Source: Erodium maritimum (taxonomy: Eukaryota > Streptophyta > Magnoliopsida > Geraniales > Geraniaceae). From it: a stretch of DNA of 64,000 nt. This document shows positions 46,768 through 58,149 of the stretch, one piece after another. The DNA lies in assembly GCA_963921825.1 (NCBI GenBank), contig OY997588.1:57792803-57856802 (forward strand), given 5' to 3'. A program made the translations under genes and the position numbers. The notes beneath the pieces were generated by a model. The model made no database searches. It worked only from the letters and a program-made list of their open reading frames with translations, and had not been told where the DNA came from. How positions within the stretch are numbered: position 1 is the first letter of the stretch; each line of letters opens with the position of its first letter.

Positions 46768-46849
46768 TATATACAATCAATTATATATTGTTGAGACAAT
46801 CATATAAAAAAAACTCCGGGTAGTTGGTACAGCTCTTACTTGTGACTCC

Positions 46850-47245
46850 AATTTTCTTCAACCTTTTGCATATACTACTTTGCATTTTCATGACATCTTC
46901 TCGGCGGTTGGACTGTTGCAGCACTGGTTTATTAACCTTTAGGGTGGTTTGGTTGATCGATTTCTTCAGAGACTCGTTTGTAGCTTAGGATAGTTTAGCT
47001 ACTGATTGTCCTACTGTTCGTGGATCTGTGTCTACTCTTGGAGAATACTTGAGCTCCAAGTAGTCTCTGTCTTTGTTTCTTTTCGTTTGATTTGGGTTTC
47101 TTGTTTCACAAGTAACCTTCTTAGGGATCAATTTGATCGCCTGATTTTGTTTGGATTCGTGGGACTTCGTTCCTTAGCTCTTCTTTTACTTCAAAAGAAA
47201 GGTCTTTATAAAAATTGCTGATAAAAAAAAAATATAGAAAAAAAC
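46850..47245 (+). mobile_element. LINE 3'-end fragment
   Basis: T/G-rich 3' UTR-like sequence ending TATAAAAATTGCTGATAAAA and an A tract (47224-47233). The same TTGCTGATAAAAAAA end is found, in reverse, in the LINE at 58150. The 5' border is uncertain. Confidence 0.5.
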
Positions 47246-47403
47246 TCCACATACTAACTATGATATATTTTTATATTTTAAGGGCGGACTGTTGACTTAT
47301 TAGTCGATTAGATCAGACTTGTAGATTTAAAGTAATTACACAAACTAACATTTTCCGTTAGAAATCAGGTAGAAAAAACTCAAATTTACTCAGGGAACAT
47401 GAA
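47246..47403. other. Short spacer before the truncated gypsy LTR
   Basis: No feature seen. It ends where homology to the gypsy LTR begins. Confidence 0.4.
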
Positions 47404-50400
47404 GACACTTAAATGAACCTAAATTTGACCCCGAGGGTCATATCGGACTTAAGTTGACTCCGATATCGACCAAAGTGAGTTCCGGGGGACTCAGGGCATC
47501 TTTCTGACCAATTTGGGAAATGTTGACTTTTCGCTGGAAAAGTCAACCGAGCGACGTTTTGGTCCATTCGAGGACTGTTTTGGATCCAAAAAGCTTAGCC
47601 GTCGTCGCAACGGTCTTAGTTGAGCCGTTTCCTTGTAGCCCGTGAAGTTTCGTAATTTCTTGGAAAAAGTGCCCGTTCGGGGCCCGAGACGGTCGAATTT
47701 CGCGAATCTGATTGGAAAATATCTAGAAGATATTTTCTAAAAAGGGTTTGGACCCACTTGCCACATGTCACCAATGTGGTGGTGTTAGGTTTATTGGACA
47801 AAACAAGACATGACTACTTGAGGGTTAGTTTGCTTTTTAAGTATTATTTTGTTACTTTTTAAAACAAAACAAAAGGGATGAATTGGTATGTATCGGCCAT
47901 ATTAAAAAAAAGAGAAGACTTGGAGAGAGAAAGTGGTGATAGAAAGAAGAGAGAAGAAAGGGAGAAAAAGAGAAGAGAGTTTGGAGATTGGTGGCTTTTC
48001 CCGTCGATCAAACCGTTGGATCGTCTCAACGATAGAGGATTCAAGCTCACATCGTCATTCCCTACGGTGAGCACCTAACCGATTTTCGTTTTGTTAAGTT
48101 CGAATTTTAGGGTTTGAGTTTAAACGATTCAAATATGGTTGGGTTTTGGTTAGAATTGGTTTAAAAATGAATGGTTGAGGTTTGGGGTTCGTTAGGAACT
48201 TTTTGGGGCAAAAAGGGAATTTTGCCATTGTGGCCGTGTGGGGCCCACATGCCCGGGTATCGGGTTTTCGTTTTCGGGTGGTTTAAGACGTTCTCCAAGC
48301 AATTAATCTACAACCGGATCGAAATTTGGAATTAAATTGTAAAAGATGTAATTGACGGGTTTAGAAACTTTAAACGCTAATTAAATGACTCGGAAGTCGT
48401 AAATTGATTCCGTCGAGTGCATAGGAACCCTTGAATTATTCTAAGACCGTAGAAACGAAAACGGGAATTTTCGGAGCCCCGGAAGGGCGTTTTCAAAACC
48501 CGGGCAGATTCGCCATGTCGGGCAAATCGGGCTTTTCCGGGTCCAATATCGACAATGTCGAGTAATTGGGGAGTTTGGGAGTGATCGACATTGTCGGGGT
48601 TACCTTTGGGCGTCAAGTTTATTAAAGATCAGCGTATGCCTGCAAGCTTAAAAGCGTTTAAAATTGTGTTCTTTTTAGATCGTGCCGCTGACAGAGGAAA
48701 GGGAAAACTAGACGAGTGACCGAGATCACGCCGGGGCTTATTTGTGCGCTTTTGGAGAAAGCATATGAGGCAGGGAAAAGTAGCCGGATCTCGGCCCTGA
48801 CTAGGGAAAGTTAACAGTAGAAATGCATGTGACACTTGGGTGTCGTGAGTTTAGTAAGTTTATCGAGTGTTAGAAAGGCAAGCGACACCGGGTGGTGTCG
48901 TATGATTCGGGAACGTATCGAACATTAGAATTGCATGTGACACTTAGTAGTGTCGTAGGAGCAGAGAACTTATCGATGTTAGAATTACTGGAGGCATATG
49001 ACCATGCCCGGAGGTTGATTGTGAAACTGTTGATATTAGAATTGCTGGAGGCATTGGTTATGCCCGGAGGTTGATTGTGTAGTTGAGTCTTGGGTGGCCA
49101 TGAGAGCCCGTACTTTACTGTTGTGTCTTGGGTGGCCATGAGAGCCCGTACTTTACTGTTGTGTCTTGGGTGGCCATGGGAGCCCGTGTTGTACTGTTGG
49201 TGTCTGGGGTGGCCATGAGTGCCCGTGGGGTTGTTGAGAGCCCGTGAGTTACTGTTGGTGTGTCTTGGGAGGCCGTGAGTGCCCGTGGGGTTGTTGAGCC
49301 CGTGAGTTACTGTTGGTGTGTGTTGGGAGGCCGTGAGTGCCGTGCGGTTGCTGAGCCCGTGAGTTACTGTTGGTGTGTCTTGGGAGGCCGTGAGTGCCCG
49401 TGGGGTTATTGAGTCCGTGTTTTACTGTTGGCGTCTTGGGTGGCCATGAGTGCCTGTGGAGTGTTGAACCTGTGTTGTTGCTGTTTGTTGAACTTTGCTT
49501 GTGATTGTGATTGTGGTTACCTGAGGTTGGAAACCCGACTTTGTGTCGGGGAAGTTGCGTGGTGTGGCTAGCCTCCCGACAGGGATCGGGGGAAGCGGAG
49601 AGGTTGTGTGCTAGCCTCCCGACAGGGATCGGGAGAAGGATTGCGAGGTTGGTGGTGTGGCTAGCCTCCCGAAAGAGGTCGGGGGTAGGGGAGAGGTTGT
49701 GGGCTAGCCTCCCGGCTGTGTGTCGGGAGAAGTTTCGTGGGTTGCGCGGGTGTGGCTAGCCTCCCGACAGAGGTCGGGGGTAGGGTAGAGGTTGTGTGCT
49801 AGCCTACCGACTGAGATCGGGAGAAGTTGCGCGACAGGTCGACCGCCTGACCTGACAGGTATCGGTAAAGGGCGAGAGAGAGAGAGGGGTTACTGAGCAG
49901 TTGGCGTGCGATCCTTTGTGATCTTGTTTGGTGTGCGATCCTTTGTGATCTTGGGTGTTGCGTGGTTGTCTGTCGTGTATTTGGAGGAGGTCGTCAATCG
50001 TTATGTCGGGTCTACATTACGTATCCGAGTGTTGAGTCGGTTGAGCAAAGTAACAGTGTGTGTGTGTGTCGGTCGGAGTACTTGAGTTGGGGACAGTGAT
50101 CCCCGGTGTTGAGTTTGTTGTTGGTGTTACCGGCATTGTCTGCTAAGTATGCCGTAGTCAGTCTGTTATCCGTGGTGGTGAGCGAACGCTCACCCCTAGC
50201 TGCTTTTCCTACAGGTACTGGTCGCAGGTTGGACTAGGTGAGCTACCGAAGCTTGCAGAGCTAGGAGCGGGAGTCCGGGTTTACTTTTGAGTCTAGCGAA
50301 GTATACCTTGCTTTTTGTCCATTTGTTGGGACGTACTTTAAAGTTGTAAATGATTATTTTGGTTAAGTAAATGGTGCTTTTAAGTGATTTATGTAAAAGG

Positions 50401-50469
50401 TTTCAAAATGTTTTATTGTTTTAAACGTTCGCGTCCCGAGTTCGGTTTTACTGAAATTGGAGCGTGACA
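47404..50469 (+). repeat. 5' LTR of the gypsy element (5' truncated)
   Basis: Homology with the 3' LTR begins at GACACTTAAATGAACC and ends GGAGCGTGACA. The first 69 or so bases (TGTAATAACC on) are missing. Internal minisatellites: GGTGGCCATGAGAGCCCGT units (49080-49450) and GCTAGCCTCCCGACAGGGAT units (49556-49830). Compared with the 3' LTR it has extra CTAGCCTCCCGA units near 49660-49760. Confidence 0.92.
49556..49840 (+). repeat. Hairpin-forming repeats CTAGCCTCCCGACAGGGATC
   Basis: About seven units of roughly 40-50 bp, each with CTCCCGA...TCGGGAG or a variant, a 5-7-bp inverted repeat. The 3' LTR has the same array with fewer units at 55495-55710. The related solo LTR has instead multiplied the adjoining GCGACAGGTCGACCGCCTGA unit (its 44-bp array). 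Confidence 0.85.
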
Positions 50470-50472
50470 GCT

Positions 50473-50484
50473 TGGTTTCAGAGC
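50473..50484 (+). promoter_or_regulatory. Primer-binding site, initiator tRNA-Met type
   Basis: TGGTTTCAGAGC, four bases after the LTR end, matches the usual plant PBS TGGTATCAGAGC (complement of the 3' end of initiator tRNA-Met) with one mismatch. Confidence 0.8.
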
Positions 50485-52480
50485 TCGAGGTTTCACAACT
50501 CGGACTGTACGTCAATTAGGTGGCGAGAGTCGAGTCAGTGAAGTCCCGTCGTGTGTTGGGTACGCAGGTCGGAACCGTGTGTAGACACGTTGTGTTTTGA
50601 GTCCTGTTTGTGTTTGTGTGTATGTGCAGTGTTTTATTGCTGGCATACTGATTGTTTGTTGCTGCGTGAAACGTTTTTAACCTGTCGCGACTCGACTCAG
50701 GAGCGCTCCTGTAGTCGAACGTGACGGTGTTGACATCAATGGGTACAATGTAGTTCGGGGACGCCTGGACCGAGTTGTAACTACGTGATGTCAAGAAATG
50801 AAGTTTTATAATGAAAAGGAAAGGTTTTAAAAAAATTAGTTGGCCCGGTGGGCGTGTTTTGATTTTGATTGGCCATGTGGGCGTGTTTTTTATTTTGTTG
50901 GCCATGTGGGCGTGTTTTAAACTTGATTGACCCTGTGGGCGTATTTCGACTTTGGTTGGCCCGGTGGGCGTGTGTTGTGCTGTTGGCCTTGTCGGGTTGT
51001 GATTGAGGTTGGTTGATTTGATTTTGTCTATGAGTCGTGGTGCGTGTGTTGTCGAATTGGTGGTCAAGCGTATGTGTCGTTTAAGGCTATTTTAGGGTTA
51101 AAACGGGGTAAGGTTCGAGTAGAAGCGATTTTGGAAAATAGGCCTGCGCGAGCGTCACGGATCCTGTCACGGCTCCGTGACGGACCAGAGCGTTTTGGCG
51201 AATTTTAGGCCTTCGTCACGGCTCCATGACCCTAACCGTGACGGGGTTTGTCACAGATCCGTGATCCCTATCTGTTCCACCGTCTTGAGTGTGCAGTTTG
51301 AGTGTTGGCTTTGCGTGGCGGTGTTCACGGTTGTGTTGGGTGTAGAGGCCGTAAGTTCGGTGTTGAAGGATGAGGTCTTGGGTTCGAGACTCATCAATAA
51401 CCTGCGGTAGTGATACAGCGCCTCGGTGTGAGAGTCTCACCACGGAAAGGGGTTAGGGTTGGTGCGCTGCGGCGCCATACGAACTAGGTTTCCCTATGTG
51501 AACGGGTGTTCGAGGTTTCCCTCTCGTGAACGGCTGGGTTGAGGTTTTCTTCACATGAGTGGGTTATTCTAGGTTTCCTTATGTGATCGGGTTATTGGGG
51601 TATTGATATTGTGAGCAATAGTGATTTACTGAATTGAGGATGTGTTTCCCGTGTCAAGGTTTATCTTACATGAGCGAGTACTTGAGGTGTTGATAGCGTG
51701 AGCAGTGTGACGTTTGGCATCAGGTTTTGAGGTAGTGGTTTGCCCTGGTTAGATCGGTAAGTCTTTAGTGCTTTACTAGTATGCCATAATCGAACGGGTG
51801 TCCGTGGAGGTGAGCATAACGCTAATCCCCTTTACTACTTTTCCCGCAAGGGACGAGTAGCGAACACTGGTTTGGTTGCGGAAAGTTATAAGTAAATGCA
51901 TAGAGGACCGTGTGAGGGTTGCACTAGACCTTACCGGAGTGACTAATGGAGTGGGTGTTCGGTCTCCGATTTGGGCGTCAGTTTTATTGGATACCAGGAT
52001 GTCACACTCGTTTGGTCGTCGAGTTGTGTTGAGAGGTTGGGGGTGAGTTTAGAGTCGTTGAGTCCACCCCTGCGTCTGGACACGCCGGTTGGTGGTGGGG
52101 TTGTGTTGACTAGGGCCTGTCGTGCCTGCGGAGTTGGAGAAGCGAACTGATACAGGAGGTTCGAGAGAGGGCTCAAGAGCCCTGATGCTGGATCGAGTCC
52201 TCACCCCAAGGATCAGGTATGTTCGGAGTTGGTAGGCACGATGACGGTAGTGGAGCGAGGTCTTAGAGAGACTGCGAGGATCCGTGAGGATCGGCAGCGA
52301 CTGAGCTTGTGCGTGTATCCGTGGGAAGGATACTTACGAAATGACAACCTTTAAACGTAATCTTGGGAATGGATTGGCTGGCGAAGTGCCGAGCCAATAC
52401 CGACTGTTACTGGCGACGAGCTGCGAGAGTCGCAGCATTCGCGTCTGACAGTGCACGTGGGTAGCACTAAGAGGAGCGCG
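50485..52480 (+). other. Gypsy interior, gag/pol not recognisable
   Basis: Untranslated-leader-like and decayed sequence. It has repeated TGGCCATGTGGGCGTGTTTT-type units at 50840-50970 and palindromic GTCACGG...CCGTGAC motifs at 51150-51270. A tRNA B-box-like GGTCTTGGGTTCGAGACTC lies at about 51372. No domain could be read. Confidence 0.5.
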
Positions 52481-52539
52481 ACATCAGGTGGCATGGCTAG
52501 TGGAGCGGGATGCGGAGAGCGGTCGCGGAGTTAGTATCG

Positions 52540-53216
52540 CGATGCCTCACTCCTCGGCAGGTGAGAGCCAAACAACATCGTCCCGCTGGATTATTGCAGC
52601 CACTGCGTGTTACACAGTGGAAATGGGGCCACATCACGATGGATTTCGTGAGCGGTTAGCTGATTTCGCCTACAACAACAACTTTCAGGCCAGTATCGGG
52701 ATGGCACCGTTCGAAGCATTTTATGGTAGGCCGTGTCGATCGCCCATGTGCTGAGCAGAAGTGAGGAATAAGAGTTTACTGGGTCTAGAAATAATCCGAG
52801 AGACAGCTGAGTCGGTCGTGCTGAAGCGTGAGCGGTTGAAGACCGCGCAGAGTCAGCAGGAGCTACGCTGATAGATGACGCCGACCTCTCGAGTCAACAA
52901 TCAGTGGTCATGTATCCCTGGAGGTGAGTCCGCAAGGTGGACTAATGCGTTTCAACCGCGGTGGAGGCGGGTTAGCCCCGCGGTGTATCGGGCCTTTCGA
53001 GGTCTTGAGTACGTCATTGAGTGGGCAGATGTCGAGGTAACGGGTGATATCTCGTATGAGGAGAAACCGGTTTGGGAAACGGATCCACGAGAGCAGGTCC
53101 TGCGCGGAAAGGTTATCCGCTTAGAACGGGTGCAGTGGCGGCACCACGAGACTGAGTCGACTCGGGAACGTGAGGACGAGGTTCGCGCGAAGTACCCCGA
53201 TCTATTCGACTCCTGA
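52540..53216 (+). pseudogene. Ty3-gypsy integrase remnants with C-terminal tail
   Basis: A frame-shifted segment at about 52600 resembles the QWKWGHITMDF region of integrase. It joins directly to LADFAYNNNFQASIGMAPFE then AFYGRPCRSPMC (to 52754), the end of the integrase core, so most of the core is deleted. Further on, 52960-53216 reads RAFRGLEYVIEWADVEVTGD, then SYEEKPVW, REQVLRGKVI and KYPDLFDS, the integrase C-terminal extension of chromoviruses. Stops at 52754 and elsewhere show it is not functional. Confidence 0.85.
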
Positions 53217-53250
53217 GGTGCGTTGTTTTAAATTTCGCGGACGAAATTCC

Positions 53251-53266
53251 TTTAAGGGGGGTAGAT
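53251..53266 (+). promoter_or_regulatory. Polypurine tract of the gypsy element
   Basis: TTTAAGGGGGGTAGAT directly before the 3' LTR start TGTAATAACC. It primes plus-strand DNA synthesis. Confidence 0.85.
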
Positions 53267-56200
53267 TGTAATAACCACTCCTGGTCAACGCAGTCAAATC
53301 TGCGAAAAACAGGAAAATTTTAAAAAATTAAGCAGACATTTAAATGAACCTAAATTTGACCCCGAGGGTCATACCGGACTTAAGTTGACTCCGATTTCGA
53401 CCAAAGTGAGTTCCGGGGGACTCAGGGCAACCTTCTGACCAATTTGGGAAATGTTGACTTTTCGTTGGAAAAGTCAACCGAGCGATGTTTTGGTCCATTC
53501 GAGGACTGTTTTGGATCCAAAAAGCTTAGCCGTCGTCGCATCGCTCTTAGTTGAGCCGTTTCCTTGTAGCCCGTGAAGTTTCGTAATTTCTGGGAAAAAG
53601 TGCCTGTTCGGGGCCCGAGACGGCCGAATTTCGCGAATCTGATTGGAAAATATCTAGAAGATATTTTCCAAAAAGGGTTGGGACCCACTTGCCACATGTC
53701 ACCAATGTGGTGGTGTTAGGTTTATTGGACAAAACAAGACATAGCTACTTGAGGGTTAGTTTGCTTTTTAAGTATTATTTTGTTACTTTCTAAAACAAAA
53801 CAAAAGGGATGAATTAGTATGTCTCGGCCATATTCAAAAAAAGAGAAGACTTGGAGAGAGAAAGTGGTGATAGAAAGAAGAGATAAGAAAGGGAGAAAAA
53901 GAGAAGAGAGTTTGGAGATTGGTGGCTTTTCCCGTCGATCAAACCGTTGGATCGTCTCAACGATAGAAGATTCAAGCTCACACCGTCATTCTCTACGGTG
54001 AGCACCTAACCGATTTTCGTTTTGTTAAGTTCGAATTTTAGGGTTTGAGTTTAAACGATTCAAATATGGTTGGGTTTTGGTTAGAATTGGTTTAAAGATG
54101 AATGGTTGAGGTTTGGGGTTCGTTAGGAACGTTTTGGGGCAAAAAGGGAATTTTGCCATTGTGGCCGTGTGGGGCCCACATGCCCGGGTATCGGGTTTTC
54201 GTTTTCGGGTGGTTTAAGACGTTCTCCAAGCAATTAATCTACAACCGGATCGAAATTTGGAATTAAATTGTAAAAGATGTAATTGACGGGTTTAGAAACT
54301 TTAAACGCTAATTAAATGACTCGGAAGTCGTAAATTGATTCCGTCGAGTGCATAGGAACCCTTGAATTATTCTAAGACCGTAGAAACGAAAACGGGAATT
54401 TTCGGAGCCCCGGAAGGGCGTTTTCAAAACCCGGGCAGATTCGCCATGTCGGGCAAATCGGGCTTTTCCGGGTCCAATATCGACAATGTCGAGTAATTGG
54501 GGAGTTTGGGAGTGATCGACATTGTCGGGGTTACCTTTGGGCGTCAAGTTTATTAAAGATCAGCGTATGCCTGCAAGCTTAAAAGCGTTTAAAATTGTGT
54601 TCTTTTTAGATCGTGCCGCTGACAGAGGAAAGGGAAAACTAGACGAGTGACCGAGATCACGCCGGGGCTTATTTGTGCGCTTTTGGAGAAAGCATATGAG
54701 GCAGGGAAAAGTAGCCGGATCTCGGCCCTGACTAGGGAAAGTTAACAGTAGAAATGCATGTGACACTTGGGTGTCGTGAGTTTAGTAAGTTTATCGAGTG
54801 TTAGAAAGGCAAGCGACACCGGGTGGTGTCGTATGATTCGGGAACGTATCGAACATTAGAATTGCATGTGACACTTAGTAGTGTCGTAGGAGCAGAGAAC
54901 TTATCGATGTTAGAATTACTAGAGGCATATGACCATGCCCGGAGGTTGATTGTGAAACTGTTGATATTAGAATTGCTGGAGGCATTGGTTATGCCCAGAG
55001 GTTGATTGTGTAGTTGAGTCTTGGGTGGCCATGAGAGCCCGTACTTTACTGTTGTGTCTTGGGTGGCCATGAGAGCCCGTACTTTACTGTTGTGTCTTGG
55101 GTGGCCATGAGAGCCCGTGTTGTACTGTTGGTGTCTTGGGTGGCCATGAGTGCCCGTGGGGTTGTTGAGAGCCGTGAGTTACTGTTGGTGTGTCTTGTGA
55201 GGCCGTGAGTGCCTGTGGGGTTGTTGAGCCCGTGAGTTACTGTTGGTGTGTGTTGGGAGGCCGTGAGTGCCGTGCGGTTGCTGAGCCCGTGAGTTACTGT
55301 TGGTGTGTCTTGGGAGGCCGTGAGTGCCCGTGGGGTTATTGAGTCCGTGTTTTACTGTTGGCGTCTTGGGTGGCCATGAGTGCCTGTGGAGTGTTGAACC
55401 TGTGTTGTTGCTGTTTGTTGAACTTTGCTTGTGATTGTGATTGTGGTTACCTGAGGTTGGAAACCCGACTTTGTGTCGGGGAAGTTGCGTGGTGTGGCTA
55501 GCCTCCCGACAGGGATCGGGGGAAGCGGAGAGGTTGTGGGCTAGCCTCCCGACAGGGATCGGGAGAAGGATTGCGAGGTTGGTGGTGTGGCTAGCCTCCC
55601 GGCTGTGTGTCGGGAGAAGTTTCGTGGGTTGTGCGGTTGTGGCTAGCCTCCCGACAGAGGTCGGGGGTAGGGGTGAGGTTGTGGGCTAGCCTCCCGAATG
55701 AGATCGGGAGAAGTTGCGCGACAGGTCGACCGCCTGACCTGACAGGGATCGGTAAAGTGCGAGAGAGAGAGGGGTTACTGAGCAGCTGGCGTGCGATCCT
55801 TTGTGATCTTGTTTGGTGTGCGATCCTTTGTGATCTTGGGTGTTGCGTGGTTGTCTGTCGTGTATTTGGAGGAGGTCGTCAATCGTTGTGTCGGGTCTAC
55901 ATTACGTATCCGAGTGTTGAGTCGGTTGAGCAAAGTAACAGTGTGTGTGTGTGTCGGTCGGAGTACTTGAGTTGGGGACAATGATCCCCGGTGTTGAGTT
56001 TGTTGTTGGTGTTACCGGCATTGTCTGCTAAGTATGCCGTAGTCAGTCTGTTATCTGTGGTGGTGAGCGAACGCTCACCCCTAGCTGCTTTTCCTACAGG
56101 TACTGGTCGCAGGTTGGACTAGGTGAGCTTCCGAAGCTTAAAGAGCTAGGAGCAGGAGTTCGGGTTTACTTTTGAGTCTAGCGACGTATACCTTGCTTTT

Positions 56201-56354
56201 TGTCCATTTGTTGGGACGTACTTTTAAGTTGTAAATGATTATTTTGGTTAAGTAAATGATGCTTTTAAGTGATTTATGTCAAAGGTTTCAAAATGTTTTA
56301 TTGTTTTAAACGTTCACGTCCCGAGTTCGGTTTTACTGAAATTGGAGCGTGACA
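53267..56354 (+). repeat. 3' LTR of the gypsy element
   Basis: 3088 bp, TGTAATAACCACTCC to GGAGCGTGACA. Almost identical to the 5' LTR over most of its length (for example 54170-54890 against 48240-48960); differences are mainly in minisatellite unit number and scattered substitutions. The start matches the solo LTR at 7492-10597 in reverse (GGTTATTACA). Confidence 0.95.
55495..55710 (+). repeat. CTAGCCTCCCGA hairpin repeats in the 3' LTR
   Basis: About five units corresponding to those at 49556-49830. Confidence 0.85.
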
Positions 56355-56619
56355 CGATTGGTTCGAGTTTCGCAACGGCATAATATTCTCTTCCTCTGCC
56401 GATGCCTTGGCGACCACGTCAAAGTCTCCGTCTCTCTAAACCGAAACACGATATCCTCCTCTTCCGCGACATCCCGCCAACCTTTATCAAAGGACAACTC
56501 CCTCTTGTTCCGCCGTCGCTTGCTACTACTACGCCCTCCGCCTCCTACCGCAGCCAACACAACATCTCCTTGCGTCTCCGGGAGTTCATTGGTGGCGGGT
56601 AGTTGGGTAGGGAAGAGGC

Positions 56620-56808
56620 ATGAGGCCCAATCATTTTTATTATCAGCAAAGCATATTTAGATTAAAACCTCTTTAGAGGTTAAAGAGGAGTACAAGACAT
56701 ATCCAACTACAGATCATGCACACCAAACAGGAACCGAATAGAAAAAAATCAGAAACAACAAGATATGAAACTGAAAACCCATCCAATGTCTTCAAATGAG
56801 TCGTTACC
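56620..56808 (-). mobile_element. LINE 3'-end fragment, cut by a PIF element
   Basis: On the minus strand this ends TCTAAATATGCTTTGCTGAT followed by AATAAAAATG, a LINE 3' end. The block GTACTCCTCTTTAACC...GAGGTTTTAAT is shared with the LINE fragment at 59985-60310. The PIF/Harbinger element at 56812 interrupts the sequence. Confidence 0.5.
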
Positions 56809-56811
56809 TAA

Positions 56812-57749
56812 GAGCATTCACAACGGGCCGACCCTGAGGCTCGGCTCGCGTTTTTGCGGGCCGCGGGACGTGGGCCGTCCCATTGTGGGACGGCTTTTAC
56901 GCGTCTCGCGTCCCGTAACAACGCGGGCCGGGCCGCATCCCGCGTCCCTCGCCATGCGTCCTGCGTCCGTCACTCGGCCAATCCCAAGCCGCCACGTGTC
57001 CTACGCCAGAAAAAAAAATCTGACCGTTTTCGAACGGTCGGAAACATGTTCTGCCAAGACGGTGCTCGGAAAGATATTGTAAGGGCTTTTGGAGTACTTC
57101 AAGTAAGGTGGCACATTATTTCCCGTCCCGCTCGTACTTGGAGCAAACACACTTTGGCTGATATCATGCACACTTGCATCATTCTACACAACATGATTGT
57201 AGAGGATGAGCGTGACCGGTACGAGTACGGAGATGACGAGTTGTTGTACGAGCAACCTCCAGAAATTCCGAATTGGACACCACCGGAACGATGGCACCGA
57301 GGAGGGCCATTGGAATACCAGCAACGAGTAAATGCTCAACATAGTGTCACAAGTCATCAGACCCACATGCAGCTACAAAATGATCTTATGGAGCACTTAT
57401 GGGGTCTATATGGAGCTGGTTTCCACGACGACGAATAGTCTTTTGTACTGGATGCTCCTATTCGAGAATAAATAAAATTATCAGTTTTAATTTATTTCTT
57501 TTTTTATTGTCATTGTTAATTCTTTTTTCACATTTATTTAAATTTTAAATAATTAAAACTGTTTCTGATAAAGAATTAAATAAAACAGCAAAATATCAAT
57601 TAATTAACCACTCAGCATCCACTAAAAATAGTGAGCCTCTCATTGCAAAACACACACTATTCTGAGTCTCAAGTCCCACTATTTTGTCCAGTCAGCATAC
57701 GGGACTCTGGACTCGGGACTCACTAAGGGCCTTTCCATTGTACATGCTC
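56812..57749 (+). mobile_element. PIF/Harbinger deletion derivative, TSD TAA
   Basis: Ends GAGCATTCACAACGGGCC and, in reverse complement, GAGCATGTACAATGGAAA are imperfect inverted repeats. TAA flanks both sides (56809-56811 and 57750-57752). The 938-bp element holds the 3' part of a transposase gene. Confidence 0.85.
57040..57438 (+). pseudogene. PIF/Harbinger transposase C-terminal part
   Basis: Reads GARKDIVRAFGVLQVRWHII, then PARTW, LADIMHTCIILHNMIVEDER, the end of the DDE_Tnp_4-type nuclease domain including the final E region (R-x-x-V-E/R-R-A-F-G), followed by a tail ending GLYGAGFHDDE. The first two catalytic aspartates and the N-terminal part are missing, so it cannot catalyse transposition. 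The frame from about 57040 to the stop is open, suggesting a fairly recent deletion. Confidence 0.85.
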
Positions 57750-57752
57750 TAA

Positions 57753-58134
57753 GCGTTAGTAAGCTTGAGATGAAACCTCCCTATTAATCCTCCCACCCAT
57801 TATGAATTCTGAGAACTATTGATTGAAATAAGAACCAATAATCAATACTTTGCCAAAACACTGAGGGTCCAGACTGAGGGAGAGTTTCAGTATGATCACT
57901 CCCATCTGCAATCATCATCTTTTTACTGAAGTGATTTTGTAGCGAGTCATTGAACAGATTATCAACCAAAATGGTGCATGTCAGAAGTAGAGTTGCTGCA
58001 TAATGAATGAACAGGAGCCCCAAATGAAACTCTGCTGCAAAGGAATGGGAAGGGGCCTTTATGAGGCCCAATCCTTGACTATGCATCTGAAGAGCCTTGC
58101 TAATGACCATGACCTTGACATGTTTATACCAAGA
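57753..58134 (-). other. Unrecognised minus-strand ORF region
   Basis: A 126-residue open stretch on the minus strand (58164-57784), containing HSQGLGLIKAPSHSFAAEFH and LLFIHYAATLLLTCTI. No family is recognised. Position between LINE 3' ends suggests it could be part of a LINE RNase H region, but the match is not convincing. Confidence 0.2.
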
Positions 58135-58149
58135 GTTTCCAACACTAAT

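Larger units (their letters stand above)
47404..56354 (+). mobile_element. Ty3-gypsy retrotransposon, non-autonomous, 3-kb LTRs
   Basis: Two LTRs of about 3 kb (47404-50469 and 53267-56354) in direct orientation enclose a 2.8-kb interior with a primer-binding site, relics of integrase and its C-terminal domain, and a polypurine tract. LTR size, the GACGAAATTCC tract before the 3' LTR and the integrase tail place it with Tekay/Del-type chromoviruses. Protease, reverse transcriptase and RNase H are not recognisable. The LTRs are nearly identical over long stretches although the interior is broken, so it was probably mobilised by proteins of a relative. The 5' LTR lacks about 69 bp at its start, so no target duplication can be checked. 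Confidence 0.9.
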
